Assembly (NCBI RefSeq): GCF_943193045.1
Contig: NZ_CALPCN010000007.1
Span: 1-64,000 of the forward strand
From: Pumilibacter muris
GTDB taxonomy: Bacteria; Bacillota; Clostridia; Christensenellales; Pumilibacteraceae
Direction: 5' to 3'
Length of the DNA stretch: 64,000 nt
Positions within the stretch are counted from its first letter, which is position 1, and each line of letters begins with the position of its first letter. This document shows positions 33,474-41,611 of this stretch, piece after piece. The notes under the pieces were generated by a model. The model worked only from the letters and a program-made list of their open reading frames with translations, was not told where the DNA came from and did no database searches. The position numbers and the translations under genes are program-made.

Positions 33474-34172
33474 CTAAAATATTTCCACAAGTTTGTTCCC
33501 CACCAAATCGCACGAAGTCAAGTAATAGTCTATTCCTCCCATTTGCTTGTGCAAACACATTCTGCCGTGATTACCGTGCAAATGTCCGTACACGACGGCA
33601 TTTACTCCGTATTCTTCAAACATACGGGTAAACGGCGACGGTTCGTGTCGGCTGTTAAAAGGCGGATAATGAATCATAGCCACAACTCTGTCGCCCTCTC
33701 CGCGCATTTTGCTCATAGCGGCAAGTGACAACGTAAAACGCTGCAATTCCCGCTCGTAAATTTTTTTGTCTTCGGCGGTTACTCCCCCTGAATTTTCCGG
33801 AGTAGTCCAACCTCTGCTTCCGCAAATCAATGTGTTTTCTATTCTCACGCAATCGTTTTGAACGGCAAAACCGCCGTTCCCCAAAGCGGAACGAACAGCT
33901 CCTATTGCTTTCCACCAATAGTCGTGATTGCCGCGTATAAAAACTTTTTTGCCCGGTAAATCGCACACCGTTTTAATATCGGGCAAAGCGTCGGGCAAAC
34001 TCATAGCCCAACTAATGTCGCCCGCTATAAGCACGGTATCGTTTTCGGTAACTTTTTTAAGCCAATCGTCGGATATTTCCCGCATATAATTCGCCCACGA
34101 GCCGCCGAAAATATCCATAGGCTTAGGATTGTTGCCCGACAGGTGTAAATCGCTTATTGCGTAAACTTTCAT
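33474..34172 (-). CDS. Metallophosphoesterase
   Basis: A 232-residue calcineurin-like phosphoesterase. All metal-binding motifs are present in order: YAISDLHLSG at the start, AGDISWAM near 50, RGNHDYWW near 80, MIHYPPFN near 165 and GHLHGNHG near 197. No signal peptide, so cytoplasmic. The substrate cannot be read from the sequence. The gene has a promoter placed only six bases before its ATG, implying a leaderless message. It follows the Cys-containing hypothetical on the same strand after an 87-bp gap. Confidence 0.92.
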   Translation of the reverse strand: MKVYAISDLHLSGNNPKPMDIFGGSWANYMREISDDWLKKVTENDTVLIAGDISWAMSLPDALPDIKTVCDLPGKKVFIRGNHDYWWKAIGAVRSALGNGGFAVQNDCVRIENTLICGSRGWTTPENSGGVTAEDKKIYERELQRFTLSLAAMSKMRGEGDRVVAMIHYPPFNSRHEPSPFTRMFEEYGVNAVVYGHLHGNHGRMCLHKQMGGIDYYLTSCDLVGNKLVEIF

Positions 34173-34178
34173 TATATT

Positions 34179-34207
34179 ATTATAACATTTTTACGCGACA
34201 AACGCAA
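34179..34207 (-). promoter_or_regulatory. Promoter giving a leaderless metallophosphoesterase transcript
   Basis: Minus-strand TTGCGT (34202-34207), 17 bases and TATAAT (34179-34184). Six bases separate the -10 box from ATG 34172, so transcription should start on the A of ATG. No ribosome site is present. Confidence 0.7.
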
Positions 34208-34259
34208 GCGTTTGCTTTGCGGCTTTCACCCCTCGTTAGTGTTTTCGGTCTTTACACTT

Positions 34260-34856
34260 TTACGGAAATAGCGGGAGCGACAAAAATTCGTTGCAAATAT
34301 CGCCGCAATCCACACATTCGGGATAAACGCAATTTCCGTATGTCGGCACGAGAATGTCGGCAATAACAATCACCTTTATAATAAGCACAAGGCAAGCGCT
34401 AACCGAAACGGCTTCGTTACTGATAAAACTGCCTATTCTGCTCACAAACGCCGAAAAAACTTCAATCGTATACGGCGCGATAGTAGGAGCGGGTACGCTA
34501 AGCACAACGTCGCGGTGAAGTCTCAAACTGCTTGTCGCGGTGTAAGCGTTCCCGTTAGCGTCAGTAAAAGTCACCAAAATAGGCACAACCACATCGCCCG
34601 ATATTCGAGCTTTTCCATTTTCGAGAGAACTAACGCTCACGTTCTCAAACGCGGTGGCTCCGTAATTTACCGCCTCTACAAACGTGAACGGCGGCGTAGC
34701 CTGCGGAGGGATTCCCGCGAGTTCCAAAACGTACGACTGATTGTTGAAAACTTCTTTGCAACCGTCGAATACTCTTTTCACCTCTATGCACATTCTTTCG
34801 CACAGCCCCGCCGTAGGGCTTCCCGTTATAGCGCCCGCTCTCAACGTGTTAGCCAT
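34260..34856 (-). CDS. Conserved-looking Cys-containing protein of unknown function
   Basis: 198 residues without a signal peptide. Cysteines cluster at the ends: GLCERMCIEVKRVFDGC near residues 18-34 and NCVYPECVDCGDIC near 173-187. Between them is a beta-rich region (ISGDVVVPILVTFTDANG) and a hydrophobic stretch near 148-170 that could be a membrane or buried segment. The layout recalls DUF3794/spore-coat-associated proteins of Clostridia, but the match is by appearance only. Its ribosome site GGGAGG is the 3' arm of the engB terminator, 7 bases before ATG. Confidence 0.8.
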   Translation of the reverse strand: MANTLRAGAITGSPTAGLCERMCIEVKRVFDGCKEVFNNQSYVLELAGIPPQATPPFTFVEAVNYGATAFENVSVSSLENGKARISGDVVVPILVTFTDANGNAYTATSSLRLHRDVVLSVPAPTIAPYTIEVFSAFVSRIGSFISNEAVSVSACLVLIIKVIVIADILVPTYGNCVYPECVDCGDICNEFLSLPLFP

Positions 34857-34905
34857 AAAAAAACCTCCCGCAATACATATAGCAATACTTATGCGCGAGA
34901 GGTTT
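34857..34905 (-). terminator. engB terminator whose 3' arm is also a ribosome binding site
   Basis: On the minus strand AACCTCTCGC pairs with GCGGGAGGTT (one G-T pair) around a 23-base loop, followed by seven T. The next three bases are ATG of the downstream gene. GGGAGG (34864-34869) in the 3' arm is thus a well-placed Shine-Dalgarno that is hidden when the hairpin forms. Confidence 0.75.
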
Positions 34906-34929
34906 CGTTTGACACAATTTTATTTTCGG

Positions 34930-35529
34930 CTAAATCTCCAAAACAGAGTCGAGAACAGCTTCTACGGCTTCTTTCCCCGTTCCGTTCAAACCCGAAAAAA
35001 CTATAATATCGTCGCGCCCTACCGTAAGAGCCGTTGAAACGGTTTGCACGGCGGCGGAAATTTGCGACTTAGAAAGTTTATCGGCTTTCGTAGCAACGAC
35101 CGTAAACGGAATATTATAGGCATACAAATATTTAAGCATTTGTTTATCGAGCACCGTAGGTTCGTGCCGCAAATCCACAAGAGCGAACACGCGCTTTAAC
35201 TTTTCGGACGAACCCAAATATTCCTCTATTAGCTGCGCCCAACCTTTTCGCTCGGTTTTCGGAGCGGCGGCATAACCGTAACCCGGCAAATCGGCAAGAA
35301 CAAGCGTGCCGCGATTTAAATCGAACAGATTTATAAGTCTTGTTCTTCCCGGAGTTACCGACGCTTTTGCAAGTTTTTTGCGCCCTGTCACGCAATTTAT
35401 AAACGTGGATTTTCCTACGTTCGAACGCCCAACCACGCAAATTTCGGGGCAAGAATAGCGCGAGGACGCTTCTTTATATTTGGGCAAAGCCGCAATGCTC
35501 GTTATAAATTCGGCATTTGTAATTTTCAT
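34930..35529 (-). CDS. engB: Ribosome biogenesis GTPase EngB (YsxC/YihA)
   Basis: A 199-residue TRAFAC GTPase needed for late 50S assembly. G motifs are all visible: G1 GRSNVGKSTFIN near 34-45, G2 within PGRTRLIN, G3 DLPGYGYA, G4 TKADK. It starts only 7 bp after the lon stop, continuing the tig-clpP-clpX-lon-engB order that is common in Bacillota. Confidence 0.97.
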   Translation of the reverse strand: MKITNAEFITSIAALPKYKEASSRYSCPEICVVGRSNVGKSTFINCVTGRKKLAKASVTPGRTRLINLFDLNRGTLVLADLPGYGYAAAPKTERKGWAQLIEEYLGSSEKLKRVFALVDLRHEPTVLDKQMLKYLYAYNIPFTVVATKADKLSKSQISAAVQTVSTALTVGRDDIIVFSGLNGTGKEAVEAVLDSVLEI

Positions 35530-35536
35530 GCAAAAC

Positions 35537-37885
35537 TCACACCAAAGCCGACGTGAAAACTTCGTCGATTGTTTCGGCGCAAAGTATTTTCACGTTCTTT
35601 TTTACTTCCGTCGGAAGTTCTTCGGCGTCTTTACGGTTTCCTTTTGGAATAATTATCGTTTTTACGCCCGCGCGGAACGCCGCCAACGATTTCTCTTTCA
35701 GTCCGCCTATGGGAAGCACTTTTCCGCGCAAAGTGATTTCTCCCGTCATAGCGACATTACGGTTCACCTTTCTGCCGCTAAGAGCGCTGAGAATGGCTGT
35801 TGCCATAGTTATGCCCGCGCTCGGTCCGTCTTTCGGCGTGGCGCCTTCGGGAACGTGAATGTGAATATCGTATTTCGTAAATTTATCGAGCGGAATCGCA
35901 TACTGTTCGGCGCGCAAACGCACAAGAGTTAGCGCGGTGCGGCACGACTCTTTCATAACGTCGCCCAAACTTCCTGTGAGAATAATTTCGCCTTTTCCGT
36001 CGGGAATAACCGCCACTTCTATATTAAGCGTTACGCCGCCAACACTCGTCCAAGCAAGCCCTGTGGCAAGTCCCGTTTCGTCCGAATCGTTTTTACGTTC
36101 GTCGGTGAATTTAACAACTCCGAGATATTCTTTTAGGTCGGCTTTCGCAACATCGTAATGCCCTATATTGTCTTTGCCGTTTTCTACTACTTTCACCGCG
36201 ATTTTGCGAATTACGGTTCCTATTTCGCGCTCTAAATTGCGCACCCCGCTCTCGCGCGTGTAACCCGCTATAATCTGCATTATAACCGAATCCGGAATAG
36301 TAACAACCTCTTCGCTCAGTCCGTTGGCGGCAAGCTGTTTCGGCACAAGATACCTTTTAGCTATTTCGAGCTTCTCCTCGTAAGTATATCCCGAAAGTTC
36401 TATAACCTCCATGCGGTCTAAAAGCGGCGCGGGTATCGTATCGAGACTGTTAGCGGTAGTCACAAACATTACTTTGCTAAGGTCGTACGGAACTTCTAGA
36501 TAATGGTCTTTGAATGCGTTATTTTGGTTGGGGTCTAAAACTTCGAGCATGGCGGACGCGGGGTCGCCCCTGAAATCCGACGACATTTTGTCTATTTCGT
36601 CAAGCAAAAACACGGGGTTTATAACGTCGGCTTGTTTCATTCCGCTTATAATTCTGCCGGGAAGCGCGCCTATATAAGTGCGACGGTGTCCGCGTATTTC
36701 GGCTTCGTCGCGCACGCCGCCCAAACTCATGCTAACGAGTTTCCTTCCCGCCGCTCTCGCTATGCTCGACACAACCGACGTTTTACCTACGCCCGGAGGT
36801 CCTACAAAACACAATATGGGACCTTTAAGATTTTTGGTTAATTGATGAACCGCAAGGTATTCAACAATACGCTCTTTAACTTTTTCAAGCCCGTAATGGT
36901 CTTCGTCGAGAATATTGCGAGCGCGTTTAAGGTCAAGGTTATCGTCCGACTCTTCAGACCACGGCATATCGAGCAACCAATCAAGGTAAGTACGGCTTAC
37001 TCCCGCTTCGGGCGAAGTGGGATTCATTTTGCTCATGCGCGCAAGCTCTTTGTCTATCTTGTTTTGAACCTCTTCGGGCAATTCCCGAGCCTTAGCCCTG
37101 CTGCGGTAATCTTCTATTTCGTCGGTGTCTTCGCCGAGTTCGTCGTGTATAGCCTTAATTTGTTCGCGCAAGTAATATTCGCGTTGGTTTTTATCGATAT
37201 TCTCGCGCACCTTTATGCTTATTTTCTTTTCAACCGCCATTATTTCGCATTCGCGCACCATAACGGCGTATATGTCTTCGAGCTGACTGTATTCGTCGGG
37301 AGTTTCGAGCAACTTCTGCTTTTCCCCGTCCTCGCGGTATAAATGCGTTCCCATAAGCCCTATAAAAGATTTTGTGTCGTGTAAATCGAGACTGCGCATT
37401 GCGTCGGCGGGAAAATTCGTTTCGAGCTTTTTGTATTTTTCGAGTTGGTCGGCAAGACGTCTTTTCGCCGCCTCAACAAGAATAGGGTCGCTCGGGCGAG
37501 AAACAAACTCTTTTAAAACCACTTCGAAATAAGGCGTTATATTAGCGTAGCTTTCTATTTCCATACGCTTTATTCCGCTGACAAGCACTCTGAAACTGTC
37601 GTTGGGAAGCTTTGTGATTTGTTTGACGCGCGCCAAACAACCCACCCTGTAAATGTCTTTGGGAGCGGGATTAGCGGCGTTGTGCCGTCTTTGAGCCACG
37701 AGGAAAATATCTTGATTGCTTTCCACAGCTTTGTTCAGCGCCACAATAGACTTATCGCGTCCCAAATCGAAAACAACAGACTGACCGGGAAATACAACAA
37801 GTCCGCGAAGCACTATCATTTTTACCGACGGCTTAGGCGGAGGCATACCCGCCTTAGACGGTTCGTTAAAAGTCATTTCGTCCAT
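35537..37885 (-). CDS. lon: ATP-dependent protease Lon
   Basis: A 782-residue LonA protease. N-terminal LON substrate domain (to about 210), coiled coil (REYYLREQIKAIHDELGED), AAA+ domain with Walker A GPPGVGKTS near 360 and Walker B FLLDEIDKM, then the Ser-Lys protease domain with KDGPSAGITMA (Ser near 686) and GGLKEKSLAA (Lys near 729). It degrades damaged and regulatory proteins in the cytoplasm. The gene has its own promoter. No HrcA (CIRCE) or CtsR operator was seen in front of it. Confidence 0.97.
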   Translation of the reverse strand: MDEMTFNEPSKAGMPPPKPSVKMIVLRGLVVFPGQSVVFDLGRDKSIVALNKAVESNQDIFLVAQRRHNAANPAPKDIYRVGCLARVKQITKLPNDSFRVLVSGIKRMEIESYANITPYFEVVLKEFVSRPSDPILVEAAKRRLADQLEKYKKLETNFPADAMRSLDLHDTKSFIGLMGTHLYREDGEKQKLLETPDEYSQLEDIYAVMVRECEIMAVEKKISIKVRENIDKNQREYYLREQIKAIHDELGEDTDEIEDYRSRAKARELPEEVQNKIDKELARMSKMNPTSPEAGVSRTYLDWLLDMPWSEESDDNLDLKRARNILDEDHYGLEKVKERIVEYLAVHQLTKNLKGPILCFVGPPGVGKTSVVSSIARAAGRKLVSMSLGGVRDEAEIRGHRRTYIGALPGRIISGMKQADVINPVFLLDEIDKMSSDFRGDPASAMLEVLDPNQNNAFKDHYLEVPYDLSKVMFVTTANSLDTIPAPLLDRMEVIELSGYTYEEKLEIAKRYLVPKQLAANGLSEEVVTIPDSVIMQIIAGYTRESGVRNLEREIGTVIRKIAVKVVENGKDNIGHYDVAKADLKEYLGVVKFTDERKNDSDETGLATGLAWTSVGGVTLNIEVAVIPDGKGEIILTGSLGDVMKESCRTALTLVRLRAEQYAIPLDKFTKYDIHIHVPEGATPKDGPSAGITMATAILSALSGRKVNRNVAMTGEITLRGKVLPIGGLKEKSLAAFRAGVKTIIIPKGNRKDAEELPTEVKKNVKILCAETIDEVFTSALV

Positions 37886-37927
37886 ACTCTAATTCTCCAC
37901 ACGGGGTCGATTCCCCTATGCTTTACT

Positions 37928-37956
37928 ATTATATCACAAAGCGTAAAAAGTTACAA
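37928..37956 (-). promoter_or_regulatory. lon promoter
   Basis: Minus-strand TTGTAA (37951-37956), 17 bases and TATAAT (37928-37933). The short leader holds a GGGG/CCCC hairpin (37903-37916) before the GGAG ribosome site. Confidence 0.7.
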
Positions 37957-38040
37957 GCGGATTGCCGCCTTATTTTGCCGGTGAACGGCGTGTGAATAAC
38001 ACGGCATAAAATCATGCGACAAAAACCCGTCCTATTCCGC

Positions 38041-38077
38041 AAAAAAATCTTCTCCGCTCAAACGAACGAAGAAGATT
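38041..38077 (-). terminator. Terminator after clpX
   Basis: Minus-strand stem AATCTTCT/AGAAGATT with a partly paired 16-base interior, followed by a run of T. It separates the tig-clpP-clpX unit from lon, which has its own promoter. Confidence 0.7.
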
Positions 38078-38124
38078 ATTTTTACATATTTTCTAATACC
38101 CGAGAACTAAAATCCGACTTTTGT

Positions 38125-39399
38125 TTAAGCCGAAGCTTTTTGTTCGTTTCGCAATATTTGCTCGGGCATATTTCCGTTTTGCACGCATTCGCGGTCTATA
38201 ACCACCTTAACAATGCTTTTATCGGTGGGAACGCGATACATAATTTCAAGCATACAGTTTTCCACAATGGAACGCAAACCGCGAGCGCCTGTTTTAAGTT
38301 CAATTGCCTTTTCGGCTATTGCGGCTACGGCGTCGGGCGTAAACACAAGTTCCACACCGTCCATTTCCAAAAGCTTTTCGTATTGCTTGGTTAGCGCGTC
38401 GCGCGGTTTGGTGAGAATTTCCACCAAAGCGGCGTTGTCGAGGTCGTTGAGGCTAACGGTTACGGGAACTCTTCCCACAAATTCGGGTATTAGCCCGTAT
38501 TGAATAAGGTCTTGCGGCTGAACGTCTTTAAACCACTGCGAAGTGTCTTTTTCCGTTTTCGACGCGATTTCGCCGCCGAAGCCGAGCGAAGCCGCGTTTG
38601 CCCGTTTGGAAATAATTTTATCGAGCCCTACAAAAGCGCCGCCGAAAATAAACAGTATATTCGTTGTGTCTATGGTTAGGCACTCTTGTTGCGGGTGCTT
38701 GCGCCCGCCCTGCGGAGGAACGCTCGCCACAGTGCTCTCTATAATTTTCAAAAGAGCCTGTTGCACGCCCTCGCCCGAAACGTCGCGCGTTATGCTAACG
38801 TTCTCGCTTTTGCGCGAAATCTTATCGATTTCGTCAACGTATATAATTCCGCGTTGCGCGCGTTCTATATCGTAGTCGGCGTTTTGAATGAGTTTTAACA
38901 ACACGTTCTCAACGTCTTCGCCAACATAGCCCGCTTCCGTCAAAGTCGTGGCGTCGGCTACCGCGAAAGGAACGTCGAGAATCTTCGACAACGTTTGCGC
39001 TAAAAGTGTTTTGCCGCATCCCGTAGGACCCAACATAAGAATGTTGCTTTTTTTAAGCTCTATGTCGCGCTTGTTCGCTTTGCCCTTTCCTTTGGGATGA
39101 GCCGCGTTATAGTTTATACGCTTATAATGGTTATACACAGCCACGCTCAAAACGCGCTTCGCCATATCTTGCCCTATAATATACTCGTCGAGTTCTTTTT
39201 TGATTTGCTCGGGAGACGGCAATTTTACGGCTGTCGATTCGGCTGACTTTTTAACTCTGCTGGCAATTATCTCGTTGCAAATTCCTATGCAACCGTCGCA
39301 TATCGACACGCCTGTGGGACCGGAAACAAGTTCCACCACCTCCGACTGCTTCTTGCCGCAAAACGCGCACTGAAGCTCTCTGTTCTTTTCGTTCAACAT
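38125..39399 (-). CDS. clpX: ATP-dependent Clp protease ATP-binding subunit ClpX
   Basis: A 424-residue AAA+ unfoldase that feeds substrates to ClpP. The N-terminal zinc finger has CAFCGKK and CDGCIGIC; Walker [10 protein letters not shown] near 123-131; pore loop AGYVGEDV; Walker [10 protein letters not shown]; sensor-2 ARGLRSIVE. The ClpP-docking loop reads LGF rather than the more usual IGF. It lies 14 bp after clpP, the normal partner arrangement. Confidence 0.97.
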   Translation of the reverse strand: MLNEKNRELQCAFCGKKQSEVVELVSGPTGVSICDGCIGICNEIIASRVKKSAESTAVKLPSPEQIKKELDEYIIGQDMAKRVLSVAVYNHYKRINYNAAHPKGKGKANKRDIELKKSNILMLGPTGCGKTLLAQTLSKILDVPFAVADATTLTEAGYVGEDVENVLLKLIQNADYDIERAQRGIIYVDEIDKISRKSENVSITRDVSGEGVQQALLKIIESTVASVPPQGGRKHPQQECLTIDTTNILFIFGGAFVGLDKIISKRANAASLGFGGEIASKTEKDTSQWFKDVQPQDLIQYGLIPEFVGRVPVTVSLNDLDNAALVEILTKPRDALTKQYEKLLEMDGVELVFTPDAVAAIAEKAIELKTGARGLRSIVENCMLEIMYRVPTDKSIVKVVIDRECVQNGNMPEQILRNEQKASA

Positions 39400-39413
39400 A
39401 CCCTCCGATTCCG

Positions 39414-40007
39414 TTAAGCTCTCTTAACGAAAATCTTATCTATAAGCCCGTACTTGTGCGCCTCTTCGGCGGTCATGTAGTAATCGCGGTCTACGTCGCG
39501 CTCGATTTTTTCGAGCGGTTGCCCGCTGTTTTCCGACAAAATACGGTTCATCTTCTTTTTCGTTTTCAGAATGTGTTCCGCCTGAATGGCTATGTCGCTC
39601 GCCTGCCCTTGCGCTCCGCCCAAAGGTTGGTGAATCATAATTTCGCTGTTAGGCAACGCAAAACGTTTGCCCTTAGCGCCGCTACTCAAAAGAAAGGCGC
39701 CCATACTCGCCGCCATGCCGACGCATATTGTGCTAACGTCGCACTTAATATAGTTCATGGTGTCGTATATTCCCATTCCTGCGGTAACGCTTCCGCCCGG
39801 ACTGTTTATATATAGGCTAATATCTTTGTCGGGGTCTTTGCCTTCAAGATGCAAGAGTTGCGCTATAATCAAATCGGCTGTTATGTCGTCTATTTCGCCC
39901 GTTAGGAAAACTATACGGTCTTCAAGCAAGCGGGAATAAATGTCATACGAGCGTTCGCCTCTGTTGGTTTGCTCCACTACCATAGGTACAAGACTGCTTT
40001 TAATCAT
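39414..40007 (-). CDS. clpP: ATP-dependent Clp protease proteolytic subunit ClpP
   Basis: A 197-residue serine peptidase forming the 14-mer chamber. Catalytic triad in context: Ser in [11 protein letters not shown] (near 98), His in [12 protein letters not shown] (near 124) and Asp in [12 protein letters not shown] (near 173). N-terminus [20 protein letters not shown] is typical. Between tig and clpX. Confidence 0.97.
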   Translation of the reverse strand: MIKSSLVPMVVEQTNRGERSYDIYSRLLEDRIVFLTGEIDDITADLIIAQLLHLEGKDPDKDISLYINSPGGSVTAGMGIYDTMNYIKCDVSTICVGMAASMGAFLLSSGAKGKRFALPNSEIMIHQPLGGAQGQASDIAIQAEHILKTKKKMNRILSENSGQPLEKIERDVDRDYYMTAEEAHKYGLIDKIFVKRA

Positions 40008-40052
40008 AATACTATTTATATCCTCCCTACGATTTATTTATTCCGACGAAAA

Positions 40053-41486
40053 TCAATCTTTTTTGTCGGCTGACTGTTTGGACGCGCTCTTTTTTGCCGC
40101 AGGCTTTTTCTCCGCGCCCGAATTCTGCTTTGCGGCGGTTTGCTTAGAAGCGGCAGTTTTGGCGGGCTTTTCGGCTTTGTCGGCTTTTTTCTCTTTCGCC
40201 GAGAAAACTGTTGCCGCCGCAAGCTCGTTCAAAGCTTTTTCAACTGTCATATCGCTTTTTATATGGGTAAGTTGGCGAGTCGAAAGAGTGCCTTTGTATT
40301 CTTCGGCGGTTTTGCCCATAGACGACGCTATTTCGCTCAAACGCGCATCGAGTTCCTCTTCCGTAGGCTCGATTTTATCGGTTTTTATAATTTGTTCCAA
40401 CACAAGGCGGGTCTTAACGTTTTTCTCCGCTTCGGCTTTGCGGTCTTTCTTAAAGTCCTCGCGCGACGAATTTGTGTATTTGAAATAGTCGTCGAGCTTC
40501 ATGCCGCGATACATTTGCGAAAAGCGGTATTCGAATTCCTGCAACATATATTCGAGCTCGTTTTCAATCATACATTCGGGAATTTCCACCGAAGCTTTTT
40601 CCACAATCGCATCGAGCATATTCGTTTTGTTCTCGTTGTCGGCTCTGCGCGTAGCGTTGTCGTTTAAGCGTTTACTCACGTCGGCGCGGTATTCTTCAAC
40701 AGTTTCGAATTTCGTCGTGTCTTTCACGAATTCGTCGGTAAGTTCGGGCACTTCGCGGAATTTGATACCGTGCAAAGTAACCGCAAAAACAGCGTCTTTT
40801 CCTTTAAGGTCCTCAGCGTGATAATCGTCGGGGAATTTAACTTTAAGGTCTTTTTGTTCGCCTATTTTCATTCCCGCCACCTGTTCTTCAAATCCGGGAA
40901 TAAACGATTTGCTTCCGAGCGTAAGCTCTTGCTTTTCGGCGGTGCCTCCGTTGAATTTAACGCCGTCAACCGAGCCGCTGTAATCTATTGTAACGGTGTC
41001 GCCGTCGCGCGCTTCACGGTCGGTAACTTCAATCATGCGGCTTTTCGCCTGACGCGAACGCATGATTTCGTCGTCTATATCTTTTTCGCTTACGGGATAT
41101 TCGGCTTTGGGCACGGTAAGACCTTTGTATTCTCCGAGCGTAACTTCGGGTTTTACGGTTACTTCCACCGTAAAAGTAAGAGCGTCCTCTCCGAATTTCT
41201 CTATGTCTACCTTAGGTTCGTCAACAGGCTCCACGTCCTCGTTCTCTTTCAGAGCTGTAGCGTATGCCTTAGAAGCGCACGAATTGAACGCGTCGTCGAA
41301 AAACACGGTAGGACCGTATAAGCTTTCTATAAACTTACGGGGCGCTTTACCTCTGCGGAAACCCGAAATATTATATTTTCCTCTCGTCTTTATATAAGCG
41401 GAATTGATTTCCTCTTCCCATTCGCTCTGAGGCACCGAAAACAAGAATTTTACGCTGCCCTTTTGTCTTTCCGTTTTGTATTCCAT
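40053..41486 (-). CDS. tig: Trigger factor with Lys/Ala-rich C-terminal tail
   Basis: A 477-residue ribosome-associated chaperone and prolyl isomerase. The N-terminal ribosome-binding signature is FRRGKAPRKFIE; the FKBP-like domain includes GDTVTIDYSGSVDGV; the C-terminal helical arms follow. Start ATG 41486 is preceded by TTGGAGG. The last 45 or so residues are a Lys/Ala/Ser/Gln-rich tail (EKKADKAEKPAKTAASKQ and on), which standard trigger factors lack; it is probably disordered and could add ribosome or RNA contacts. First gene of the tig-clpP-clpX unit. Confidence 0.96.
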   Translation of the reverse strand: MEYKTERQKGSVKFLFSVPQSEWEEEINSAYIKTRGKYNISGFRRGKAPRKFIESLYGPTVFFDDAFNSCASKAYATALKENEDVEPVDEPKVDIEKFGEDALTFTVEVTVKPEVTLGEYKGLTVPKAEYPVSEKDIDDEIMRSRQAKSRMIEVTDREARDGDTVTIDYSGSVDGVKFNGGTAEKQELTLGSKSFIPGFEEQVAGMKIGEQKDLKVKFPDDYHAEDLKGKDAVFAVTLHGIKFREVPELTDEFVKDTTKFETVEEYRADVSKRLNDNATRRADNENKTNMLDAIVEKASVEIPECMIENELEYMLQEFEYRFSQMYRGMKLDDYFKYTNSSREDFKKDRKAEAEKNVKTRLVLEQIIKTDKIEPTEEELDARLSEIASSMGKTAEEYKGTLSTRQLTHIKSDMTVEKALNELAAATVFSAKEKKADKAEKPAKTAASKQTAAKQNSGAEKKPAAKKSASKQSADKKD

Positions 41487-41514
41487 GATAACCTCCAAAA
41501 AATCATACTTAAAT

Positions 41515-41544
41515 ATAATATCACAATCCGCTTAGCTTTGTCAA
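41515..41544 (-). promoter_or_regulatory. tig promoter
   Basis: Minus-strand TTGACA (41539-41544), 18 bases and TATTAT (41515-41520). The rqcH promoter lies back to back with it. Confidence 0.7.
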
Positions 41545-41550
41545 ATTGTA

Positions 41551-41580
41551 TTGACTAATTCGCCGAATATAGTTTATACT
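41551..41580 (+). promoter_or_regulatory. rqcH promoter
   Basis: TTGACT (41551-41556), 18 bases and TATACT (41575-41580); leader of about 25 bases to ATG 41612. Confidence 0.7.
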
Positions 41581-41611
41581 TAAAAGTAACTTGCCGAAAG
41601 GAGCAAAAACG

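Noticed and set aside
37901-37920. T-arm-like GGGG-TCGATT-CCCC, possible tRNA end
   Set aside because: No acceptor, D or anticodon arms around it; it lies in the lon leader and the loop lacks the TTC of a T loop.
37886-41590. Heat-shock operators (CIRCE or CtsR boxes) in front of lon, tig or clpP
   Set aside because: Neither the inverted TTAGCACTC repeat nor tandem GGTCAAA boxes were found in the leaders.
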